Shown here: positions 23,570 through 31,065 of the stretch, piece by piece
Numbering within the stretch: the first letter of the stretch is position 1
Layout: each line of letters starts with the position of its first letter
Source of the DNA: CAYTOF01 sp964439435
GTDB lineage: Bacteria; Bacillota; Clostridia; Oscillospirales; QAMX01
NCBI GenBank assembly: GCA_964439435.1
Contig: CAYTOF010000013.1
Span: 1-35,386 of the forward strand
Direction: 5' to 3'
DNA length: 35,386 nt
Made by a program: the position numbers and the translations under genes
Notes under the pieces: model-generated
Databases searched by the model: none
What the model was told of the DNA's origin: nothing
Seen by the model: the letters and a program-made list of their open reading frames with translations, nothing else

Positions 23570-24320
23570 ATGGCAGAGAATAACAACAATCAACAAGGCC
23601 AACAACAGCCTCAACCGCAACAACAGCAGTATCNNNNNNNNNNNNNNNNNNNNNNNNNNNNNNNNNNNNNNNNNNNNNNNNNNNNNNNNNNNNNNNNNNN
23701 NNNNNNNNNNNNNNNNNNNNNNNNNNNNNNNNNAGCAGCAGCCGCCGCAACAACAGCAATATCAGCAGCAGCCGCCGCAACAACAGCAGTATCAGCAGCA
23801 GCCGCCGCAACAACAGCAATATCAGCAGCAGCCGCCGCAACAACAGCAATATCAACAGCAGCCACCGCAACAACAGCAGTATCAGCAGCAACCACCTCAA
23901 TATCAGCAACAGCCACCGCAATATCAACAGCAGCAACCAAATGCATTTCAAAAAATGAGCAACACATCAGACTATACCGGATACTTCCATCCGCAAGATA
24001 TTGAGCAAAACAAAGTCATGAGCGTACTGGCGTATTTTGGAATACTATTTTTCTTGCCCTTGGTGGCGGCACCACAATCAAAATACGCACGCTTCCATGC
24101 GAATCAAGGACTCTTGCTTTTGATTGTATTCGTCAGTGAAAGCATCCTAAGCGCTATCTTTTCTGCATTACTCGGCTGGCGCCTTGCATGGCTTTCATCC
24201 ATAATCAGCTTATTGCTGTGGATCCCCGGTGTTGTCCTTTTCATCATTGGTATCATGAACGCTTTAAAGGGCTTTGCCAAGGATCTTCCCGTTATAGGCA
24301 AAATCAGACTTATCAAATAG
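23570..24320 (+). CDS. Membrane protein with Gln/Pro/Tyr repeat tail (DUF4870-like), gene spans N gap
   Basis: A single gene is interrupted by the N gap. It starts at ATG 23570 with AGGAGG upstream and reads 21 residues, nearly all Asn, Gln and Pro. After the gap the same kind of reading resumes in another frame only because the 100-N filler is not a multiple of three. The repeat is QQQPPQQQQY, five copies, then two shorter units. From about 23950 follows a small membrane domain with about three helices: EQNKVMSVLAYFGILFFLPL, RFHANQGLLLLIVFVSESIL and SLLLWIPGVVLFIIG. This domain resembles DUF4870-type small membrane proteins, and such proteins often carry Q/P/Y-rich tails. It is 82 bases after ftsZ2 and before the shared terminator, so it is probably co-transcribed. 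Function unknown. Confidence 0.8.
23634..23733. other. Assembly gap (100 N)
   Basis: Exactly 100 N, the conventional filler for a gap of unknown size. It falls within the tandem repeat, which short reads cannot span. To keep one reading frame the true length must be a multiple of three, and probably a multiple of 30 if only whole repeat units are missing. Confidence 0.97.
23734..23924 (+). repeat. 30-base tandem repeat coding QQQPPQQQQY
   Basis: Five 30-base units (the first cut by the gap) end at 23762, 23792, 23822, 23852 and 23882, and two 21-base units follow to 23924. They differ only at a few CAA/CAG and CCG/CCA positions. Recent expansion by slippage or recombination is likely, so copy number may vary between strains. 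Confidence 0.92.
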
Positions 24321-24346
24321 AATCATACAATATAAACATTCGAAAA

Positions 24347-24375
24347 AGAGGGCAATCGCAATTGCCCTCTTTTTT
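24347..24375 (+). terminator. Strong terminator after the ftsZ unit
   Basis: AGAGGGCAAT (24347-24356), loop CGCA, ATTGCCCTCT (24361-24370), then TTTTT. This is a perfect 10-base stem with a U-tract, 26 bases after the stop codon. Confidence 0.92.
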
Positions 24376-24418
24376 ATCTTAGAAACGGCGAAAAACAAGC
24401 AAGCTGATACTATGTAGC

Positions 24419-25801
24419 TTAGCTTCTGTCCTTGCGCAATTCAAATGCACCGTCAGGTTTTTTATACCATGTGCCAACGGCGAACTGCTCAACCGGAGAT
24501 GAGTAGACAGAATCAGCTCTAAATATCTCATCGTGTTCAAAAGCCAGTTGAGAAAACAATTTATCTCTGAGCATGAGCTTTTCGCGTTCAAAATCGGGAT
24601 TTGAAGCTAGATTGTCAAGTTCACTCGGATCACTTTCTAAATCATAGAGTTCCTCACTGGGGCGAGGCGTGTTGTAAATGTCGTTTAGGAGAGCAGTGCC
24701 AACTTTTCTGGTGAAATCATTACCGGTAGCAACTGGGATACCGGGGTTGAAGTTGACGATGTATTTGAATCTGTCCGTCCTGATTGCTCTGACAGGAGCG
24801 TTGATATTGTCGTAAGATACTTCAGAGATGCAATACTCACGAGGTGAAGCATTGTCGAAAAATTGTGGCAATTGGCTTACGCCTGAAATGTCTTTGGGAG
24901 CAACAGAACCGACAATATCACATAAAGTGGGCATAATATCCACATGGCTTGAGAGCCCTGTGGCAAGGTGTCCTTTTATACCCGGAACCGAACCACCCCA
25001 GAAAATCAAAGGAACACCTATTCCGGAGTCATAACAACTCTGTTTTGCCCGTGGGAAGTCAATGCCATGGTCAGAACTCACATACATGAGTGTGTCTTCA
25101 TAAAGCCCATTGTCTTCTATGAAGCCCATAATAGCGCCTATGGCTTTATCCGCCGCGGTGACTGCTTTATTAAATCGAGCCAGCATTTCACGTGCCGGTC
25201 GAGTGTCAGGCAACTGGGGGAGCTTGGGAGGGAGAACTGCTGCGTCTATGTCATCCTCTGTCACTGGTAAATCGTAGGGTGAGTGGGCTTCGGTGAAAGC
25301 CGCAGCAATGTAGATTGGTCCATTTTGCTCTTTTAGAGCATTTTTAATATACTCTACCACATCCGCCGCTTGTGAGGAGTCAGTGATACTCTGATCATAA
25401 CCGAGCAGAGATGTGCCCGAGACATTAAAATCTCCATGAGGATATGGTCCGCCGGCAATCGGGCGATACTCTTTTTCTTCGGCAAAACCACAGCGGAGAG
25501 TTTTGTATCCGGCAGTTTTTAGAACTCGAGGCAGTGTGGTCACTGTGTGATCATAAAAACAGATACTTGCGTTGTGAAGACAGTTTCCGGTCAACACAGA
25601 TGCACGGGAAGGTATACAGACAGTACCGGTGGAGTAATGGTGTTGAAATCTGACACCTTCCTTTGCCATTCTGTCCATATTGGGCGTTATGGCATCCGGA
25701 GCTCCATAGCATCCAAGCTGTCTCCCGGAGTCGTGCATCAATATGCCGATGATAACTTTGGGTTTTGACAAAACAGTCATTCCTTTCGAAAAAAATGTCA
25801 T
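24419..25801 (-). CDS. Sulfatase, Cys-type, resembling heparan N-sulfatase
   Basis: A type I sulfatase of about 460 residues that would remove sulfate from a glycan or other ester. The active-site motif is C-x-P-S-R (TGTVCIPSRASVLTG), whose Cys must be oxidised to formylglycine by a separate enzyme. Metal ligands are visible in LMHDSGRQLGCYG and SSDHGIDFPRAKQSCYDSG; the second block is close to N-sulfoglucosamine sulfohydrolases, so an N-sulfated sugar is one possible substrate. No signal peptide is seen, so it is probably cytoplasmic. ATG 25801 has only a weak ribosome site, and ATG 25780 or TTG 25771 are possible starts. No maturation enzyme lies in the window. Confidence 0.88.
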   Translation of the reverse strand: MTFFSKGMTVLSKPKVIIGILMHDSGRQLGCYGAPDAITPNMDRMAKEGVRFQHHYSTGTVCIPSRASVLTGNCLHNASICFYDHTVTTLPRVLKTAGYKTLRCGFAEEKEYRPIAGGPYPHGDFNVSGTSLLGYDQSITDSSQAADVVEYIKNALKEQNGPIYIAAAFTEAHSPYDLPVTEDDIDAAVLPPKLPQLPDTRPAREMLARFNKAVTAADKAIGAIMGFIEDNGLYEDTLMYVSSDHGIDFPRAKQSCYDSGIGVPLIFWGGSVPGIKGHLATGLSSHVDIMPTLCDIVGSVAPKDISGVSQLPQFFDNASPREYCISEVSYDNINAPVRAIRTDRFKYIVNFNPGIPVATGNDFTRKVGTALLNDIYNTPRPSEELYDLESDPSELDNLASNPDFEREKLMLRDKLFSQLAFEHDEIFRADSVYSSPVEQFAVGTWYKKPDGAFELRKDRS

Positions 25802-25860
25802 TATTTTAGCCTTGGCGGAGATGCTAAATGTTATACAAATAGTATAGTCCTTGGATTTAA

Positions 25861-25888
25861 GATGAGCCGCCTAAATTGGCGGCTCATC
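25861..25888 (-). terminator. Hairpin after the acidic membrane protein gene
   Basis: GATGAGCCGCC (25861-25871), loop TAAATT, GGCGGCTCATC (25878-25888): a perfect 11-base GC-rich stem 15 bases past the stop of the gene at 25904. On the minus strand the U-tract is poor (TTAAAT). It may separate this gene from the sulfatase. Confidence 0.6.
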
Positions 25889-25903
25889 TATCATCTTTTT
25901 TGC

Positions 25904-26164
25904 TTATTCTTGATCTTCTTCGTCTACTTGCTCGTCTTCGTCTTCATCATCGTCGGAATCGCAATCATCACAGCAGTCATCGCAATCGTCATCAAACTCG
26001 TCAAAATCGTCGTCATCGCAATAGCCGCAGATGTCTTCATCTATAATGCAGCAACTGTCTTCAATTTCTCTTCTTTTGAGGAAAAAGAGAACAGCATATA
26101 CTGTACCAAAGATTGCGGCGACACCGAGAACAAGACCGCCAATCACCATCAATGTCTTTTTCAT
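25904..26164 (-). CDS. Small membrane protein with acidic, cysteine-rich tail
   Basis: An 86-residue protein of no family I recognise. A short basic start (MKK) leads into one hydrophobic helix at about 5-29, then KRR, which fixes the tail in the cytoplasm by the positive-inside rule. The last 54 residues hold 33 Asp or Glu and 8 Cys, with clusters such as CDDDDFDEF and DDDCDDCCDDCDSDDD. Such a tail could bind metal ions or be a charged bristle at the membrane. It is real by its own promoter (TTGACT/TATCAT), a strong ribosome site GGAGGT 5 bases before ATG, and a hairpin after it. It lies between secA and the sulfatase gene on the same strand. Confidence 0.8.
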   Translation of the reverse strand: MKKTLMVIGGLVLGVAAIFGTVYAVLFFLKRREIEDSCCIIDEDICGYCDDDDFDEFDDDCDDCCDDCDSDDDEDEDEQVDEEDQE

Positions 26165-26205
26165 CGTTACCTCCTGTTAGAATAGCACATATTTATTATA
26201 TGATT

Positions 26206-26234
26206 ATGATATAGTATGAAACGCTAAAAGTCAA
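26206..26234 (-). promoter_or_regulatory. Promoter of the acidic membrane protein gene
   Basis: On the minus strand, TTGACT (26229-26234), a 17-base spacer and TATCAT (26206-26211), about 40 bases before the ATG. This shows that the gene is not merely read through from secA. Confidence 0.75.
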
Positions 26235-26334
26235 GACATTATTAACGAATAAAGGGATTAATGCAGAATAAAAAAGGAATACACAGTCTATTGATAACAG
26301 TTTAATTGTTATGTTGCTTCTCGAAACTGAAAAG

Positions 26335-29091
26335 TTATTGGGAAAATCCGCAGCATTTTTTATATTTCTTTCCACTGCCACATGGGCAGGGATCATTTCG
26401 CCCGATTTTTGTTGATTTTCTGACAACAGGCTTCTTTTTATATTCCTGTGAATCTCCGTGACTCCGGAATGTCTGGCCGGGAGTTGCTCGCTGCTCTTCT
26501 GTGGTGTGCAGCCGGACAGTCATAATGCTGCGTGCAGTTTCTTCGCGAATGGATTCGATCATGGACTCAAACATCTCGAAACCTTCTTTTTTGTACGCTA
26601 TTACCGGGTCATTTTGACCATATGCACGCAATTGAATTCCTTGTCTTAACTCTTGCATTGCGTCTATGTGGTCCATCCACTTGTCATCAACACTTCGAAG
26701 CAGGACAATTCGCTCAAGTTCGCGCATGATTTCCTCGCCAAATTCAGCTTCGCGAGATGCGTATTTATTCATGACTTCATCCAAAACAGCCTCTTTCAGG
26801 TCGACTTCGTCAAGTCCAAGCAATTCAGAGTTTTCAAAAAAGGATAGGGGAACATAGACAGGAGAGAGCATTGCGCGCAGTTGAATCATATCCGCTTCGT
26901 CTGCCTTGGCATCTTCGCCTATCACACCACCAATGAGAGTGGAAATATGGTCGCTCACTATCTTGGCAACATAATCATGTACATCCTCACCGTCAAGGAC
27001 TTGCTTGCGCTGTTTGTAGATGGTTTCACGCTGAAGGTTCATCACATCGTCATATTCAAGCACATGCTTTCGAGTTTGGAAGTTACGGCTCTCAAGCCTT
27101 TTTTGAGCAGATTCTATGGCGTTGGTAAGCATTTTCGAATCAATAGGAACATTTTCATCAATGCCGAGAGAATTCATGATATTTAAAATGCGTTCGCTGC
27201 CAAACAGGCGCATCAGATCATCGTCCAAAGACAGATAGAACTTGGATTCTCCGGGATCTCCTTGGCGCCCTGATCTGCCTCTGAGCTGGTTGTCAATACG
27301 TCTACTTTCGTGTCTTTCAGTGCCGATAATAAACAAGCCACCGGCGTTTATGACATCCTCTGCTTCGGATAGCATGTGTTTTTTGTGTTCGGCATGATGC
27401 TCTTTGTATCTTGACCGCGCATCGAGAATGAACTCATCTTGAGTGAAGGTAAGAGAAGTGGATTCATATATCAATATCTCAACCTCTGTGCCTTCAGGCA
27501 GAGGATTTCTGGCATAGTACTTTTCCAAATCACTTTTAGCAAGGTATTCCGCATTTCCGCCGAGCATTATATCCGTACCGCGTCCGGCCATGTTGGTGGC
27601 AATGGTAACGGCTCCTTTTTTTCCGGCTTGCGCGACAATCAATGCTTCTTTTTCGTGGTGTTTGGCATTAAGCACCTCATGCTTTATGCCTCGCTTGCGC
27701 AAAAGCTGCGATAAATGCTCACTTTTTTCAATTGAGATTGTGCCGACCAACACCGGTTGTCCTTTTTCGTGGCAGTCAACAATTTGGTCAATAACCGCAT
27801 TAAATTTTGCTTTTTCTGTTTTATACACAGAATCGGCGTGGTCTGCCCGTATCATGGGAAGGTTGGTGGGTATTTCTATGACGTCCAGTCCGTATATATG
27901 ACGAAATTCATCTTCTTCAGTCTTGGCTGTACCTGTCATACCGGATAGTTTTTTATACATGCGAAAATAGTTTTGGAAGGTGATTGTGGCAAGTGTCTTG
28001 CTTTCGCGCTCCACCTTGACTTTTTCTTTGGCTTCGATAGCTTGATGAAGGCCATCTGAATAGCGTCGACCTATCATCAATCGGCCTGTAAATTCGTCGA
28101 CAATCAAAACCTCTCCATCCCGCACAACATAATCAATGTCACGTGTCATGACCCCATGTGCTTTAACAGCTTGATTGATGTGATGGAGAATGGTCGCATT
28201 TTCAGGGTCGGTTATGTTTTCAAGACCAAAGGCTCGTTCCGCTTTTTTTACGCCGGAGGGAGCAAGAGTGGCAGTTTTTGCTTTTTCGTCCACCAGATAG
28301 TCGGCGTCATAGTCGTCGTGGCTCTCCTTAGCGTCAAGCTCTCTGACTTTTAGGCATTTCAATCTTGCCACAAATGCATCTGCTCTGTCATACAATTCAG
28401 TCGACTCGTCCCCTTGACCGGAAATTATAAGGGGAGTCCGTGCTTCGTCTATGAGAATTGAGTCAACCTCGTCGACTATGGCGAAAGCATGACCGCGTTG
28501 AACCATATTACTTTTATTGATCACCATGTTGTCGCGCAAATAGTCAAAACCGAATTCATTGTTTGTACCGTATGTTATATCACTTGCATATGCGGCTTTA
28601 CGCTCTTCATTTTCTAAATCATGTAGTATGATGCCAACAGAAAGGCCAAGAAATTTGTGGACAAGCCCCATCTGTTCACCTTGAAATTTAGCCAAATACT
28701 CATTGACGGTGACAATATGAACCGAATTGCCTTGGAGAGCATTTAAATAGGCAGGGAAAAGCGCTGTGATGGTCTTGCCTTCTCCGGTTTTCATCTCAGC
28801 TATTCTGCCCTGATGCAGAATGATAGCACCCACAAGTTGAACTTTAAAAGCTTTAAGCCCGAGCACGCGCCATGCGGCCTCTCTCACTGTTGCAAAAGCT
28901 TCGGGAAGGATATCATCAACATCCTCTCCCGCTTCAAGTCTTTGTTGTAGTTTTAAGGTCATACCTGAAAGCTCAATATCAGGCAAAGCTGAAAATTGTT
29001 CTTCCAGCTCAAGGATTTTGTTCACCTGTGGCATTATTTTCTTGATTGCCCTATCGCTATTGGAGCCAAATAGCGAAGTAAATAGTCCCAT
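26335..29091 (-). CDS. secA: Preprotein translocase ATPase SecA
   Basis: The 918-residue motor that drives unfolded proteins through SecYEG. Visible parts: the N-terminal Walker A region (EMKTGEGKT), DEVDSILIDEARTPLIISG (Walker B), the preprotein cross-linking domain (DYVVRDGEVLIVDEFTGR), the second nucleotide-binding domain (TIATNMAGRGTDIMLGG, RRIDNQLRGRSGRQGDPGES), the helical scaffold (DDKWMDHIDAMQELRQGI), and a C-terminal zinc-binding SEC-C motif, NDPCPCGSGKKYKKCCG. Length and order are normal for the housekeeping SecA1. The ribosome site GGAGA is 5 bases before ATG. It is probably monocistronic, with a promoter divergent from the phosphomutase operon. Confidence 0.98.
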   Translation of the reverse strand: MGLFTSLFGSNSDRAIKKIMPQVNKILELEEQFSALPDIELSGMTLKLQQRLEAGEDVDDILPEAFATVREAAWRVLGLKAFKVQLVGAIILHQGRIAEMKTGEGKTITALFPAYLNALQGNSVHIVTVNEYLAKFQGEQMGLVHKFLGLSVGIILHDLENEERKAAYASDITYGTNNEFGFDYLRDNMVINKSNMVQRGHAFAIVDEVDSILIDEARTPLIISGQGDESTELYDRADAFVARLKCLKVRELDAKESHDDYDADYLVDEKAKTATLAPSGVKKAERAFGLENITDPENATILHHINQAVKAHGVMTRDIDYVVRDGEVLIVDEFTGRLMIGRRYSDGLHQAIEAKEKVKVERESKTLATITFQNYFRMYKKLSGMTGTAKTEEDEFRHIYGLDVIEIPTNLPMIRADHADSVYKTEKAKFNAVIDQIVDCHEKGQPVLVGTISIEKSEHLSQLLRKRGIKHEVLNAKHHEKEALIVAQAGKKGAVTIATNMAGRGTDIMLGGNAEYLAKSDLEKYYARNPLPEGTEVEILIYESTSLTFTQDEFILDARSRYKEHHAEHKKHMLSEAEDVINAGGLFIIGTERHESRRIDNQLRGRSGRQGDPGESKFYLSLDDDLMRLFGSERILNIMNSLGIDENVPIDSKMLTNAIESAQKRLESRNFQTRKHVLEYDDVMNLQRETIYKQRKQVLDGEDVHDYVAKIVSDHISTLIGGVIGEDAKADEADMIQLRAMLSPVYVPLSFFENSELLGLDEVDLKEAVLDEVMNKYASREAEFGEEIMRELERIVLLRSVDDKWMDHIDAMQELRQGIQLRAYGQNDPVIAYKKEGFEMFESMIESIREETARSIMTVRLHTTEEQRATPGQTFRSHGDSQEYKKKPVVRKSTKIGRNDPCPCGSGKKYKKCCGFSQ

Positions 29092-29190
29092 GTAGTTCTC
29101 CGTTTCAAATATAGAAATATTGTATTTTTTGATTTATATATCAAAATTGGAAAGAAAAAGAGTTTTGTTCTTTATAAAAACATCCAAATA

Positions 29191-29219
29191 ATTATAACAC
29201 AAAATGATGGCAATATAAA
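29191..29219 (-). promoter_or_regulatory. Probable promoter of secA
   Basis: On the minus strand, a perfect TATAAT (29191-29196) follows a weak -35, TTTATA (29214-29219), at 17 bases. The leader is about 95 bases. No secM-like leader gene is evident. Confidence 0.5.
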
Positions 29220-29295
29220 CTGTTATTTTGTAAACATGTTGTCTTGGACAGGTAAATTCATATGAAATGTATGTGGAAAAACTTTGGAAATATGG

Positions 29296-29301
29296 TATAC
29301 T
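29296..29301 (+). promoter_or_regulatory. Candidate -10 box of the phosphohexomutase operon
   Basis: TATACT at 29296-29301, about 54 bases before the ATG at 29355. No good -35 box lies 16-18 bases upstream (TGGAAA is the nearest), so the promoter may need an activator. Confidence 0.4.
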
Positions 29302-29354
29302 ATTAATATGATTTGTTTATGTGCAACGCATGCTTGGCAAGAAAGGATGGGTAT

Positions 29355-31055
29355 ATGGATTACAAACATGAATTTGCGAGATGGTCATCGTATGAGGGCC
29401 TTGATAAAGAGTTGGCAGAAGAATTGCAAGACCTTTCAGATAACGAAATAAGAGAAAGATTTTCCACTGAACTATCCTTTGGAACAGCAGGGCTTCGCGG
29501 TCTTATGGGAGCCGGATCCGGTCGTATGAACATTCATACAGTTTCACGCACAGTGCAGGGAATCGCCAACGCAGCCAATGAGATCGGTGTAGGAGAGCGT
29601 GGGGTAGTTATCGGATATGATTGCAGAATCAACTCTCAGAGATTTGCCCACGCTGCTGCCTCTATTTTAGCAGCAAATAAAATAAAAGTGTATTGTTTTG
29701 ATGCAATGAGGCCAACTCCGGAAATCTCGTTTGCCCTGTTGCAGCTTGGCTGCGCATTCGGTATCAACATCACAGCCAGCCACAATCCAAAGGAGTATAA
29801 TGGGCTCAAGGTGTATGGTGAAAACGGTGCACAGATCAACGATGACATGGTGGCCAAGATCTCAAAAAGCATAAGAAATATTGATATTTTTGACGGAATC
29901 AAGACTGACACTTTCGAAGCCGGAATCCAAAACGGATACATCGAAATCATAGGAGAATCAATTGACGATGCATATATACGAGCTGTTATGGATATATCAA
30001 TTAAAAATGACACATCCGAGGCAGGCAAAATAAAAATCGTATATACACCTTTTCATGGTGCCGGAATTGAGTTTGTGCCGAAGGTATTGCATAAAGCAGG
30101 CTTCGAAAAACTTTTTTGTGTAGAAGAACAGATGATACCGGACGGGTCATTTCCGACGGTTAAAAGCCCCAATCCCGAAGAACCCGGTAGCTTTAAACTG
30201 GCGCTGTCACTTGCAGAGAGCAAAAAAGCTGATCTTGTGATAGGCACAGATCCCGATGCCGACAGAGTTGGTGTGTTTTCATATGACAGCGGAAAGTATG
30301 TCCAAATAACCGGAAATCAGGTCGGCATTTTACTTACAGACTATATCATCAATATGCGGAGAGCGCTTGGAACGCTCCCTCCAAAACCTGCAATTGTTTC
30401 CACCATTGTGACATCCCTTATGGCCAAGAAAGTAAGTGAGGCAAATGGAGCACATTATGGAGAAGCTTTCACCGGATTTAGATTTATAGCGGAGATCATA
30501 GAAGGTCTCGAAAAAGAAGGTTTTTCAGCATTGATGGGCTTTGAGGAGTCATATGGCTATTTGATTGGCAGGCATTGCAATGACAAGGATGGTATTGCGG
30601 CATCTCTTCTGATCGCTGAGATGGGAGCCCATTACAAAGCGCAGGGCAAAAGCCTTGTGATGGCTCTTGATGAGCTGTTTGAAAGATATGGGTATTATGC
30701 CGAACAGACCTTGAACCTCAGCTTTCCCGGAGTGGACGGCATTAAGGCAATGAAAAATCTGATGTTGGAGTTGCGAAAAAACACCCCAACAAATATTGGC
30801 GGAACTGATGTATCTGCAATGCGTGATTATTTGACAGGAATAAGACAAAGTGTTGATGGGCAGGAAGAAACACTGTTGCTGAAAGACTCTGATGTGCTGT
30901 ATTTTGAGCTTGATGATGGCAACAGCATCATAATTCGACCATCCGGAACTGAACCAAAGGTAAAAATCTACATCCTGGTTCGAGGAAATGATGAATTGCA
31001 GGTAAATGAAATGCTCGAAAAATATGAAGAAGCGTCAAAATGCTTGGTAAGTTGA
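29355..31055 (+). CDS. Phosphoglucomutase/phosphomannomutase (alpha-D-phosphohexomutase)
   Basis: A 566-residue enzyme that moves phosphate between C1 and C6 of glucose or mannose (PgcA-like length, longer than GlmM). Catalytic Ser142 is in TASHNPKEYNG. The metal loop Asp299-Asp301-Asp303 is in GTDPDADRVG, the sugar loop is GFEESYGYL, and the phosphate loop is RPSGTEPKVK. I chose ATG 29355 (AAAGGA 7 bases upstream) over the in-frame 29313. It leads an operon of four genes with a sugar-type transporter at its end, and so may feed glucose-1-phosphate into or out of central metabolism. Confidence 0.93.
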   Translation: MDYKHEFARWSSYEGLDKELAEELQDLSDNEIRERFSTELSFGTAGLRGLMGAGSGRMNIHTVSRTVQGIANAANEIGVGERGVVIGYDCRINSQRFAHAAASILAANKIKVYCFDAMRPTPEISFALLQLGCAFGINITASHNPKEYNGLKVYGENGAQINDDMVAKISKSIRNIDIFDGIKTDTFEAGIQNGYIEIIGESIDDAYIRAVMDISIKNDTSEAGKIKIVYTPFHGAGIEFVPKVLHKAGFEKLFCVEEQMIPDGSFPTVKSPNPEEPGSFKLALSLAESKKADLVIGTDPDADRVGVFSYDSGKYVQITGNQVGILLTDYIINMRRALGTLPPKPAIVSTIVTSLMAKKVSEANGAHYGEAFTGFRFIAEIIEGLEKEGFSALMGFEESYGYLIGRHCNDKDGIAASLLIAEMGAHYKAQGKSLVMALDELFERYGYYAEQTLNLSFPGVDGIKAMKNLMLELRKNTPTNIGGTDVSAMRDYLTGIRQSVDGQEETLLLKDSDVLYFELDDGNSIIIRPSGTEPKVKIYILVRGNDELQVNEMLEKYEEASKCLVS

Positions 31056-31065
31056 GGAGGCAAAA

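Noticed and set aside
23734..23924. CRISPR-like or satellite repeat
   Set aside because: The 30-base units are contiguous, have no spacers and code in frame.
23570..24004. Ala/Thr-rich protein read across the N gap
   Set aside because: It is the wrong frame after the gap; the Gln/Pro/Tyr frame continues into a conserved membrane domain.
26196..26426. Minus-strand 76-residue open frame after secA
   Set aside because: It overlaps the secA end in another frame and has no ribosome site or recognisable features.
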